The notes under the pieces were generated by a model that ran no database searches, had not been told where the DNA came from, and saw only the letters and a list, made by a program, of their open reading frames with translations. A stretch of 64,000 bases of DNA from Shimia sediminis. Lineage in GTDB: Bacteria > Pseudomonadota > Alphaproteobacteria > Rhodobacterales > Rhodobacteraceae. Positions 35,727 through 43,027 of this stretch are shown here, in pieces. A program made the translations under genes and the position numbers. Positions within the stretch are counted from its first letter, which is position 1. The number at the start of each line of letters is the position of its first letter. The stretch is from the NCBI RefSeq assembly GCF_003990645.1, contig NZ_RYZK01000013.1:22400-86399 (forward strand). The letters are read 5' to 3'.

Positions 35727-35786
35727 GCCCTGCATTCAGGGCGCAAACCGAACTTCGGTCAAGTGGGCCGCTGCTGAGCGGCCCAC
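35727..35786 (-). promoter_or_regulatory. Hairpin cluster between binding-protein and permease genes
   Basis: Three inverted repeats in 60 bases: GTGGGCCGCT-GCTG-AGCGGCCCAC (35763-35786, 10-bp stem), ACCG-AACTT-CGGT (35747-35759) and GCCCTG-CATT-CAGGGC (35727-35742). They lie just 3' of the binding-protein stop on the transcript. Such structures often stabilise the upstream message or partly stop transcription, so more binding protein than permease is made. Confidence 0.6.
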
Positions 35787-35799
35787 CAAGCCAAGAGGC

Positions 35800-36909
35800 T
35801 TACTTGTACATGATCTGACCGTTCGACGGACCCCAGAAGTCGGTCCAGTCGTAGGTCGGAACACTTTCGATAAAGTTGGCTTTGAACTCTTTCGCATCTT
35901 CCGGCGTGATGAACACAGTCGGGCCATAGAACTCACGGTGCTCATGTGGTTCGTCCGATGGTTTGAACGTGCCGATTGCAGCGTGATAGGCCAGCGCCGC
36001 GGTAATGCCGCCACCCCAGTGCGGGTTGGTGAACACGGTCGCCAGGATCTTGCCCTGGGCCACGAGTTCCACCGCCTGCGGGTTACCGTCGTAAGACACG
36101 ATCGGCATGTCATCGATACCTTCAGCGCGCAGGGCCTCAAGAACACCGTAGGCAATGGTGTCATTGGCGCAGTGCACACCCGTGATTTCGTCACCGTACC
36201 GGGTCAGGAAGGCGCTCATCACCTGATTGGCCTTTTGCGTATCCCAGTCTGCAGGCTCTGCCGCCAGCAGTTCGACATCCGGATAATCCTTCAGAGCGTT
36301 CTTCAGACCGTTCAAGCGTTCAATCGCCGGGTTGTTCGAGGCAATGCCACCCAGATGTACAACACCGCCTTTGCCGCCCATGGCCTCCAGCAGGATGCGC
36401 GCGGTTTGCTCGGCGGGACCTTCGTCCGACCAGCTCATGTGGCTGACATAGTTGTCGCCAAAGTCCCACGGATGCAGGTCGTCGGTCTTGTTCCAAAGGG
36501 TCGAGACAAAACCACCGGCTGCGGCCACCGCTTCCACCACCGGGCGCGCATTGGGCGCATCGTTGGTGTCAATCGCCAGGGCGAGGTTGCCGTTGGTTTT
36601 GGCCAGGATCGCTTTGACATCTGCCAGCGACTTTTCGGATGACCCCTCATTGATCAGGTGGGTCAGGAAATCCTTGGACTTGCCGAGGCTCTCAACAAAG
36701 GCCTCGCCACCGGAAACGATTTCGTTCCAGTAGGGGTTGGTGCGGTTGCGATACGACCAGGCAACAGCCGGATCGGTCAAAGCCGCGCGGGCCATGCCCG
36801 GACCGAACATACTTGTGGCGGCAACTCCTCCGAGCCCATAGGCACCGGCCAACAGGAAATTTCGACGATTGATCGTCTCCTGCTCGATGTACTTCTTGAT
36901 GAATGACAT
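35800..36909 (-). CDS. Sugar-type ABC transporter substrate-binding protein, Tat-exported
   Basis: 369 residues from the ATG at 36909 (AGGGAGGA upstream). The N terminus carries a twin-arginine signal: NRRNFLLAG at residues 14-22, followed by a hydrophobic stretch and GMARA. The rest is a Peripla_BP_4/RbsB-like fold, with CANDTIAYGVLEALRAEG near 240 and IVSYDGNPQAVELVAQGK near 265. It captures the substrate in the periplasm. It is the first gene of a seven-gene operon: binding protein, permease, ATPase, permease, alcohol dehydrogenase, aldehyde dehydrogenase, GMC oxidoreductase. Confidence 0.92.
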   Translation of the reverse strand: MSFIKKYIEQETINRRNFLLAGAYGLGGVAATSMFGPGMARAALTDPAVAWSYRNRTNPYWNEIVSGGEAFVESLGKSKDFLTHLINEGSSEKSLADVKAILAKTNGNLALAIDTNDAPNARPVVEAVAAAGGFVSTLWNKTDDLHPWDFGDNYVSHMSWSDEGPAEQTARILLEAMGGKGGVVHLGGIASNNPAIERLNGLKNALKDYPDVELLAAEPADWDTQKANQVMSAFLTRYGDEITGVHCANDTIAYGVLEALRAEGIDDMPIVSYDGNPQAVELVAQGKILATVFTNPHWGGGITAALAYHAAIGTFKPSDEPHEHREFYGPTVFITPEDAKEFKANFIESVPTYDWTDFWGPSNGQIMYK

Positions 36910-36999
36910 GCGGTCCTCCCTTTCAGCATTCACTTACGACATCGGAACCAAGGTAATTCAACATCCACCCAGGCTCGCCGTCGCTTCTTCAGCACTTAA

Positions 37000-37017
37000 T
37001 GCACTAACCAGTTACTT
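37000..37017. promoter_or_regulatory. Candidate TetR operator, site 3 (ABC operon / tetR divergent promoter)
   Basis: On the minus strand AAGTAAC-TGGTTA-GTGCA. The left half is perfect and the right half is degenerate. It lies 91 bases before the binding-protein ATG and 161 bases before the TetR start. Weaker symmetry might give looser repression of the regulator and importer. Confidence 0.5.
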
Positions 37018-37177
37018 CTTTACGAAACACTATGTCAAGCGCTAAGAATGAAGTACAAACAGTTTCAAACCTGTCGTCGGAAGCGCGTGTTTCCGTTCGA
37101 CACACCGCCAGGAAATCCATTTCGGCCCACCAACCGGAACTTTTCCAAGACACCGACACGACAAGGGGACGGGACCA

Positions 37178-37813
37178 TTGGCTGAAGAAAAGAAAGCAAA
37201 AAAGCGCGACGCCGAAGCGACCAAGGCCAGAATTCTCCAGGCTGCAAAACGTGAGTTTGCCAAGCATGGTCTCGGGGGTGCGCGCGTGGACGAAATCGCC
37301 GATCGGGCCCAGGCCAACAAGCGCATGATCTACCACTATTTCGGTGGCAAAGAAGACCTGTTCCGCATTGTTCTTGAAGAGGCTTATCTGGGGATTCGGA
37401 GCGCCGAGAAAAAACTCGACCTGGACGCATTGCCCCCATCCGAGGCCTTGGAATCCCTGGTGCGTTTCACTTGGAATTACTATCTCAAGAACCCCGAGTT
37501 TATCACCTTGGTGAACAGTGAAAACCTGCATCGCGCCAAACATATCAAGACCTTACCAAGCCTTCCCAATGCTATGCGCGGGCTGGTTGGCATGGTCGAG
37601 AACATTCTGAAACGCGGCGAAGACAGCGGTGAGTTTCGCAAGGGGATAGACGCCGCACAGCTCAATATCACCATCGCTGCAATCGGGTACTATTACCTGA
37701 CGAACCGCTATACAGGCTCGTTTCTGTTCGAGCGTAACCTGATGGAAAAAGAAGCGCTTGAGGATCGTCTGGCCTTTAATGTGGAAACGATCCTCAGGCT
37801 GGTTCGAAGCTAG
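37178..37813 (+). CDS. TetR-family regulator of the catabolic island
   Basis: 211 residues starting with TTG at 37178; GGGGACGGGA is just upstream and no ATG fits. After a basic leader (AEEKKAKKRDAEATKARI) comes the TetR helix-turn-helix: FAKHGLGGARVDEIADRAQ, then ANKRMIYHYFGGKEDLF. The C-terminal domain (about 75-205) resembles the TetR_C group seen in RutR-like proteins. Divergent from the ABC operon. It is the best candidate to bind the AAGTAAC-N6-GTTAY sites, because it is the only TetR gene within the island and one of the sites is in its own promoter region. Confidence 0.92.
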   Translation: MAEEKKAKKRDAEATKARILQAAKREFAKHGLGGARVDEIADRAQANKRMIYHYFGGKEDLFRIVLEEAYLGIRSAEKKLDLDALPPSEALESLVRFTWNYYLKNPEFITLVNSENLHRAKHIKTLPSLPNAMRGLVGMVENILKRGEDSGEFRKGIDAAQLNITIAAIGYYYLTNRYTGSFLFERNLMEKEALEDRLAFNVETILRLVRS

Positions 37814-37826
37814 GGTTTCGCCAGTT

Positions 37827-38255
37827 TCAATGGGTCAAAAGTCCCGACTTTGCCAAGGCAAATTCGGCACAGGCAATGTCCTCGAAATCCTGCGCACCGG
37901 ACACGCCCAGCCCGCCGATCAAGACACCGTTCTCAAAGATCGGCAGCCCTCCTCCCCAGGTCAAAAGACGCGACCGCGTCCCTACCCCGAGGCTCAAGGT
38001 CGGGCTGGTCGCCATGCGCTCGCCAAACTCGGCAGTAGACTTGCGCAACATGGCTGCGGTGTGGGCTTTATCCGTCGCAAATTCTCCGATCACGGGCGAA
38101 ACGCCATCCCCCCGGCCAAACGCCACAAGAAATCCATGCGAATCAACGACGGCCACCGCAACCGACCAGACCTTGGACTGAGCATGGGCCAGCGCGCCAT
38201 CGACAAGATCGCGAGCCACCGGGAACGCTATGTTACGGACTTCAATGCTTTTCAT
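37827..38255 (-). CDS. GlcG/HbpS-family protein (DUF336)
   Basis: 142 residues from the ATG at 38255 (GGAGGA upstream). The whole chain is the GlcG/HbpS fold: AVAVVDSHGFLVAFGRGDG near 38, SLGVGTRSRLLTWGGGLPIF near 85, and a GGLGVSGA loop near 115. Members bind haem or cobalamin-like ligands or sit in glycolate and diol operons with no assigned activity. Convergent with the TetR gene (13 bases between stops). Possibly the last gene of the IclR-type regulator operon. Confidence 0.85.
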   Translation of the reverse strand: MKSIEVRNIAFPVARDLVDGALAHAQSKVWSVAVAVVDSHGFLVAFGRGDGVSPVIGEFATDKAHTAAMLRKSTAEFGERMATSPTLSLGVGTRSRLLTWGGGLPIFENGVLIGGLGVSGAQDFEDIACAEFALAKSGLLTH

Positions 38256-38387
38256 GAGATCATCCTCCAATCATGAAAATGGGTTGTTTGACGTTCTGCG
38301 ATCTGACGTGCCCGGGGCACCTCCAAGCGCCAATCTCACACAAGTCATCGGGCGTCTTATGAAGAGAACCGGCACCGAATTACGCCG

Positions 38388-39035
38388 TTACCGGGCCTCG
38401 TGTTCCTTTTGAAAGTTGACACTTGTGCGCAGCCTTTGGGCCGCGTCTCTGAGGACATCCGTAATCTTGTCCTGCTCAGCAACCGGGCTGGACTGCCTGA
38501 AAACGCCCAGTGTCAAAAAGGCTTTGTTGTTCTGCACAACCGGACACAACAGGACCGGCACCGATGCGCTGTCAGCGGCGCGCGCCATGTAACGTCCTGC
38601 TGTCTGGCCCTTGAACCTTGTCTGCAGAGCGTAGCGCCCCGCTGCCGCAGGGTGTGCAAATCTTTTGCCTCGGCCGATTGAATATGGCCCCAGCTGCAAA
38701 GTGTTTTGCCGCAAGAACCCGACAAAGGCCGTCTGACGGGTCTGAATGCGCGCAAACCGCAAAAGAGGTCCCATGATGAACCCCGGATCCGGAAACCCCC
38801 AGGCAGAAAAACACAGTGCCAGGCACTCTGGACCAAGCATAAAGCGCCCTTGCATGTCCCGGGCCAACATGCGGCTGTCCTCCATCGCCGCGGTCTGGCG
38901 ATAGGCGGTGGATGGCGGAATGCCAGAGGCTTTGACCAACTGATACGGAGTATCAGCCGAAAGCGCGCGCGCGATGTTCAACAGCGCTTCCATCCGGTCG
39001 ATGGCCTTGTGATATGTTTGCCCGTTTTGCCCCAT
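38388..39035 (-). CDS. IclR-like transcriptional regulator
   Basis: 215 residues. N-terminal winged helix about 12-75 (KAIDRMEALLNIARALSA, then GIPPSTAYRQTAAMEDSRML). The C-terminal part is a shortened IclR-type effector domain, with FARIQTRQTAFVGFLRQNT and VPVLLCPVVQNNKAFLTLGV. The ATG overlaps the TAA of the upstream regulator by one base (TAATG), so the two proteins are made together, perhaps as partners. Confidence 0.75.
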   Translation of the reverse strand: MGQNGQTYHKAIDRMEALLNIARALSADTPYQLVKASGIPPSTAYRQTAAMEDSRMLARDMQGRFMLGPECLALCFSAWGFPDPGFIMGPLLRFARIQTRQTAFVGFLRQNTLQLGPYSIGRGKRFAHPAAAGRYALQTRFKGQTAGRYMARAADSASVPVLLCPVVQNNKAFLTLGVFRQSSPVAEQDKITDVLRDAAQRLRTSVNFQKEHEAR

Positions 39036-40309
39036 TATCGTGCTGGCCTTCCCCGAAGCGACAGGCCTTGTGACAGCACGGTATCGTCCGGCAGATCCCA
39101 TCGCACGTAGTGTTCCGCCAGAATGTCCGCCTTGATGCTGCGCGTTTCCGTGCCCCGTGGCAAAATGGCCGGCACCGGCACTTCCACCCGACGGGGCAGA
39201 GTGGCGCCCTTCAGAACCTCGACGGCAACTTCCACGGCCCGAGCCCCCATCGCCGCGGGATAATCAAAGGCGCAAAACGGAACCTTGAGCTTTAGCGCCG
39301 TGCGAAACATGCCGTTGATGTCTCCGCCCGTGTGGGGCGGGATACGCTCTGACAGCGCTTGAAACGCGCGGATTGAACCGACGCCCTGTAACCCGCTGTC
39401 ACACCACACCCCGTCAGGGGCCTGCCCATGTTGCAGCATCAAGTCCTGTGTCGCCTGAAAACCGCCGTCTTCTGTCCACCCTGAAAACCGCTCGCCTTCG
39501 ATGTTGAGACCCGGAAAGCGTGCAAAAACCATCTTTGCGGCCGTCAACCTGCGCCGCGCAGGGCTGGCCTGATCCAATCCGGGCTGCAACCAGACCCTCC
39601 CCTGCCCTTGCAATGTCTCTGCCAACCAAATGGCGCTGAACTTTCCGATCAACTCGTCCGAAGCGGTGACAAAAACTGCGTATCCGGAACGATCATTGGG
39701 GCGACGGTCAACGGCAATGACGGGGATACCCTGTTCCTGGCATCGCATCAGGCTGCCTGCCAGAACATTGTCGGGATCCGGCGTCGCACTCAGCAGGATC
39801 GCGTCCACATTCTCTTGGACAAAGGCGTCAATCTGGCTGGCCTGTGTCAAAGGATCATCCCCCGCATCGCGGCTTTGAAAGCCGCAAATCTGACGGTCCA
39901 GAACCCGAACCGCATGTTCGGCGCTGTTCAACAGGGCCTTGCGCCAGGGGTTTGACGACGACGCATTGGCAAAACCAAGACGCCACGGACCTAGGGAGCG
40001 CGCCGGTGTCGGATCGGCAAGTTCAAACAATTCCGCCGAGAGTTCCATATCCGCCAGCGCCTGCCCGGCCTGTTTGCTGCCCAGCCCAAAACTCACCTGC
40101 TGTGGTGCCGCTTCGGTAGAAGAGAACGCCATGTTGCGCACCGTCTCGCCAAGCCGGTAGCACCCATCACCTTGCTTCGTGACATAGCCCCGTTCGCCCA
40201 GTGCCTTTAGCAAGGCAAATCCAGTGGAACGCCCCATGCGAGCCTGCTGGATGATCTCGGACGCAGTCAGTCGGGCTGGCTGCGCCCCGATGATCCTCAG
40301 GACATCCAA
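39035..40309 (-). CDS. IclR-type HTH fused to a sugar-binding-protein (Peripla_BP) domain
   Basis: 424 residues from TTG at 40309. Residues 1-65 are an IclR-type winged helix (DVLRIIGAQPARLTASEIIQ, then GRSTGFALLKALGERGYVT). Residues about 105-400 are a ribose-binding-protein-like fold (LGFANASSSNPWRKALLNSA, FVQENVDAILLSATPD, GIPVIAVDRRP) without a signal peptide. LacI proteins use a different HTH with this fold, so the combination is unusual. The N terminus seems incomplete: the frame continues upstream (SNIDRILDVL), and AGGAG sits six bases before an ATC at 40339, so a rare start or a longer protein is possible. No ATG or GTG exists in frame before the stop at 40417. Confidence 0.8.
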   Translation of the reverse strand: MDVLRIIGAQPARLTASEIIQQARMGRSTGFALLKALGERGYVTKQGDGCYRLGETVRNMAFSSTEAAPQQVSFGLGSKQAGQALADMELSAELFELADPTPARSLGPWRLGFANASSSNPWRKALLNSAEHAVRVLDRQICGFQSRDAGDDPLTQASQIDAFVQENVDAILLSATPDPDNVLAGSLMRCQEQGIPVIAVDRRPNDRSGYAVFVTASDELIGKFSAIWLAETLQGQGRVWLQPGLDQASPARRRLTAAKMVFARFPGLNIEGERFSGWTEDGGFQATQDLMLQHGQAPDGVWCDSGLQGVGSIRAFQALSERIPPHTGGDINGMFRTALKLKVPFCAFDYPAAMGARAVEVAVEVLKGATLPRRVEVPVPAILPRGTETRSIKADILAEHYVRWDLPDDTVLSQGLSLRGRPAR

Positions 40310-40414
40310 GATGCGGTCTATGTTGGACAGTGCCGTGATGTGCCTCTCCTGCGCGGCAATTACGCCGGATCGAGTTGACCCTGCCCGACGGTCAGCCCGG
40401 GCAGGAAAGATTGG

Positions 40415-40714
40415 TTACTCTTCCGCTGAAACGAGCTTCCGGACCACCAAAGGTGTAGCCTGGGCCGCTTCCATCCGGGGCGCCCACTCGCCAAACCAGT
40501 CTTGCCCAAGATGGGTTTCGAGATCAGCCAGGCTTGTCCAGACCTCGATGATCGTCATCCTGTTGGGGGCATCAGCGTCCCGCCAAAGTTCATACTGTTC
40601 GCAGCCTTGTTCGCTGCGCGACCGGGACATGAACTCTGCCTTGAACATCTCTGCAAATGCGTCTGCCTCGTCGGGTTTCACATTCAGCTCTACAAGTAGT
40701 CGTGCCTTGGCCAT
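40415..40714 (-). CDS. Antibiotic-biosynthesis-monooxygenase (ABM/YgiN-like) domain protein
   Basis: 99 residues from the ATG at 40714, which overlaps the stop of the flavodoxin-like gene (TGATG). Ferredoxin-like ABM fold: LLVELNVKPDEADAFAEMF at the start and the central SRSEQGCEQYELWRDADAP, then NRMTIIEVWTSLADLETHL. Such proteins act as small cofactor-free oxygenases, quinol monooxygenases or sensors. Coupling to a flavodoxin-fold quinone reductase is a pairing also seen in YgiN/MdaB-type systems. Confidence 0.85.
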   Translation of the reverse strand: MAKARLLVELNVKPDEADAFAEMFKAEFMSRSRSEQGCEQYELWRDADAPNRMTIIEVWTSLADLETHLGQDWFGEWAPRMEAAQATPLVVRKLVSAEE

Positions 40715-41283
40715 CAGTCCGCAAGCTCCCAGAATCGTTGATATTTGGCCTCGAGCGGATGCAAATCCTTGCGGCCTTCCATGTAATAACCGACCCATTC
40801 CGCCAGGCGTTGCCCGGCGCGGCAACAGGCCTCAATAGCTGCCTCTGACCGGGGTTCCCCGGCAAAGACCGCGCCATAATGCAGGCTTTCCTTCTTGGCG
40901 ACATAGTCGGTGATCCCGAACACGAAATACCCCATGTTCATCATCATGATGCTGAGTGACATGCAGGTCAGCTCTCCACCGCCGCCCAGGCTTCCGGCTG
41001 AGGTGAAAGGCACGGCGAACTTGCCGTCGGTCTTGAACCAGATGTCGGGTGTCCGTTCATCCCACCACTTTTTCATTTTCCACGAAATACCGCCCAAATG
41101 GGTCGGGCAGCCAATGGCAATGCCATCAGCCCAGAATACGTCCTCGGTCTTGGCGTCATCAACGTGCCGAACACGCACCTCCATTCCGCTCACTCGTTCG
41201 ACGCCCTGTTGCACGTATTTCACCGAGCTCTCGGTAAAACGACGGTCACTTTCACTATCATATATGATCAGAATACTTGCCAT
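40714..41283 (-). CDS. Flavodoxin-fold NAD(P)H:quinone oxidoreductase (WrbA-like)
   Basis: 189 residues from the ATG at 41283 (AGGGAGG upstream). FMN phosphate loop YDSESDRRFTESSVKYV at the N terminus, GIAIGCPTHLGGISWKMKKW near 68 and FTSAGSLGGGGELTCMSL near 108 match the WrbA/flavodoxin_2 layout. It reduces quinones by two electrons. First gene of the unit running down to the IclR-type regulators. Confidence 0.87.
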   Translation of the reverse strand: MASILIIYDSESDRRFTESSVKYVQQGVERVSGMEVRVRHVDDAKTEDVFWADGIAIGCPTHLGGISWKMKKWWDERTPDIWFKTDGKFAVPFTSAGSLGGGGELTCMSLSIMMMNMGYFVFGITDYVAKKESLHYGAVFAGEPRSEAAIEACCRAGQRLAEWVGYYMEGRKDLHPLEAKYQRFWELAD

Positions 41284-41431
41284 GTTGGCCTCCCTATTTC
41301 GATGGCTCTCAGGATCGGTCATTCAGAGGATTCGGCAAGAATGCCCAGAACGCTTTAGGCCCATATTTTGGACTCGATGAGCGATCTTGCCTCTTCCAGA
41401 CAATCGCGTTTGAGAGGGGCGGATTTATGGA

Positions 41432-41878
41432 CTACCGATAGACCAACAGCTTATTCGTGCCCTGCTGAACCAGGTCGCCCTTTTGATTTCTGGCGTCAAA
41501 CTGCAGGTCCAAAATGCCTCTGTCAGGTTTGGTCGTCTCGCGTTTCTCTAGGACGACCAGATCTGCCTTGATCGTGTCCCCGGCCAGAACAGGCGCCGTG
41601 AACCTCCAGTCCCAGCCCAGAGAGGCCAGGGCTTCAAACTGGGCGTCCGCCTGGTTTTTCAACCCGTCAATCAACGACAGAACCAGTAACCCATGCGCAA
41701 TCCGGCGCTCGAACCCGTGCGCCTGTGCGGCGGCATCATCCATGTGGATTTCAAACCGATCGCCGGTGAGTTCAGCAAAACGGTCAATCAGCAGAGGAGT
41801 GACCTCGACCAGGCCGAGATCAACCCGGTCGCCGTCAGTCACGTCGTCAAACCGGTAACGGCCAGGTGCCAGGGTCAC
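41432..41878 (-). CDS. MaoC-like (R)-specific enoyl-CoA hydratase
   Basis: 148 residues from the GTG at 41878, which overlaps the AKR stop by 4 bases (GTGA). A long upstream frame exists but lies antisense-free inside the AKR gene and is not real. The hotdog hydratase motif is DRFEIHMDDAAAQAHGFERR, then IAHGLLVLSLIDGL, including the catalytic aspartate and histidine. It would add water to an enoyl-CoA, fitting the acyl-CoA dehydrogenase encoded divergently at 43028. Confidence 0.9.
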   Translation of the reverse strand: MTLAPGRYRFDDVTDGDRVDLGLVEVTPLLIDRFAELTGDRFEIHMDDAAAQAHGFERRIAHGLLVLSLIDGLKNQADAQFEALASLGWDWRFTAPVLAGDTIKADLVVLEKRETTKPDRGILDLQFDARNQKGDLVQQGTNKLLVYR

Positions 41879-42891
41879 GCCGGAACCGGGGCATCTTCCC
41901 GCAGTAGCCCTTTTGCCTTCAGGTCTGCCCAGAATGCTGTCGGGATCTCGTGGCTGAACCACTTCAGGTTCTGCTCCAGCTGCTCCACTGTACGGGTGCC
42001 CGCCATAAAGGTCGGAACCGCCGGGTGAGCAACCACGAACTGGAGCGCCGCCGCAGGGAGCGGTACGCCGTAGTCGGCACAAACCGCCTCGATGCGACGC
42101 ACTTTGTCCAGAATGTCTTTCGGGGCCGGGGCATAGTTGTACTTGGCCCCTTCTTTTGATCCCGTCGCCAGAATGCCAGAGTTAAAGCCACCCCCCACAA
42201 CAACGGCGGCACCCCGCTCTTCACAGAGCGGCAGAAACTTGTTCAGCGCGTCCTGTTCCAACAGGGTGTAGCGACCTGCCAAAAGGAAACAATCAAAATC
42301 GCGCCGCTCCAGGGCCGCGTGGCACACTTCCCACTCGTTGACGCCAACGCCGATGGCTTTGACCAACCCTTGATCTTTCAGTGACGAAAGCGCCTTCCAC
42401 GCGCCATCCATGGCCTGTTCGAACACCTCGGGCTGTTCGTCACCACGGGTAAAGACATCGATGTCGTGAATGAAACAGATATCCATACGCTCCAGGGCGA
42501 GTCGCTGCAGACTGTCTTCGAACGCCTGCATCACCCCGTCGTAAGAATAGTCGAAATGCATGGTAAAGGGCGCGGCGTTGGTCCAGGGCTCAAAGTTGAT
42601 GTCCTGACGGCGCGCAGGCTTCAGAATACGGCCGACCTTGGACGAGAGCACAAAGTCATCCCGGTTCTTCCAGCGCAACCCTTGGCCCGTACGCAATTCG
42701 GACAACCCATGCCCGTACATCGGAGCCGTATCAAAATAGCGCACACCTGCATCCCAGGAATGCTGGATCATGGCATCGGAGGTTTCTTCATCGATTTCAC
42801 GGAAGATGTTTCCAATCGGGGCGGTGCCAAACCCGAACGCCGTAACATCCAGATCAACGCGTCCAAACTTCACCTTAGCATTTGGGTTCAT
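41875..42891 (-). CDS. Aldo/keto reductase, aldose-1-dehydrogenase-like
   Basis: 338 residues from the ATG at 42891, with GAGGAGG directly upstream and abutting operator site 4. Tetrad D54, Y59, K85 and H142 (FDTAPMYGHG, SSKVGR, CFIHDID). The overall look, with GFGTAPIGNIF and VVVGGGFNSGILATG, matches the L-fucose/D-threo-aldose dehydrogenase branch, which oxidises aldoses at C1 to lactones. This points to a sugar-like substrate. Operon with MaoC. Confidence 0.88.
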   Translation of the reverse strand: MNPNAKVKFGRVDLDVTAFGFGTAPIGNIFREIDEETSDAMIQHSWDAGVRYFDTAPMYGHGLSELRTGQGLRWKNRDDFVLSSKVGRILKPARRQDINFEPWTNAAPFTMHFDYSYDGVMQAFEDSLQRLALERMDICFIHDIDVFTRGDEQPEVFEQAMDGAWKALSSLKDQGLVKAIGVGVNEWEVCHAALERRDFDCFLLAGRYTLLEQDALNKFLPLCEERGAAVVVGGGFNSGILATGSKEGAKYNYAPAPKDILDKVRRIEAVCADYGVPLPAAALQFVVAHPAVPTFMAGTRTVEQLEQNLKWFSHEIPTAFWADLKAKGLLREDAPVPA

Positions 42892-42903
42892 TACATCCTC
42901 CTC

Positions 42904-42921
42904 AAGTAACTGAATGGTTAT
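42904..42921. promoter_or_regulatory. Candidate TetR operator, site 4 (AKR-MaoC promoter)
   Basis: AAGTAAC-TGAATG-GTTAT, 13 bases upstream of the AKR ATG. Same pattern as site 1 at the same distance from the start codon. Confidence 0.7.
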
Positions 42922-43001
42922 ATATTCCAGTACACCTCTCATTGCAAGCACATTAGCTCTGCCACAATTGTCTTGACCTCGGTCTCCTGACTCGCCTAAT
43001 A

Positions 43002-43019
43002 AAGTAACCAGATAGTTAC
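43002..43019. promoter_or_regulatory. Candidate TetR operator, site 5 (acyl-CoA dehydrogenase promoter)
   Basis: AAGTAAC-CAGATA-GTTAC, with perfect 5-base arms, ending 9 bases before the ATG at 43028. The ribosome site AAGGTGAG follows it at once, so a bound protein would cover the start of the transcript. Confidence 0.72.
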
Positions 43020-43027
43020 AAGGTGAG

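Noticed and set aside
40382-40417. Splitting the IclR-sugar-binding fusion into two frameshifted genes
   Set aside because: The frame is continuous from the HTH through the sugar-binding domain, with no stop or overlap; only the first few codons are uncertain.
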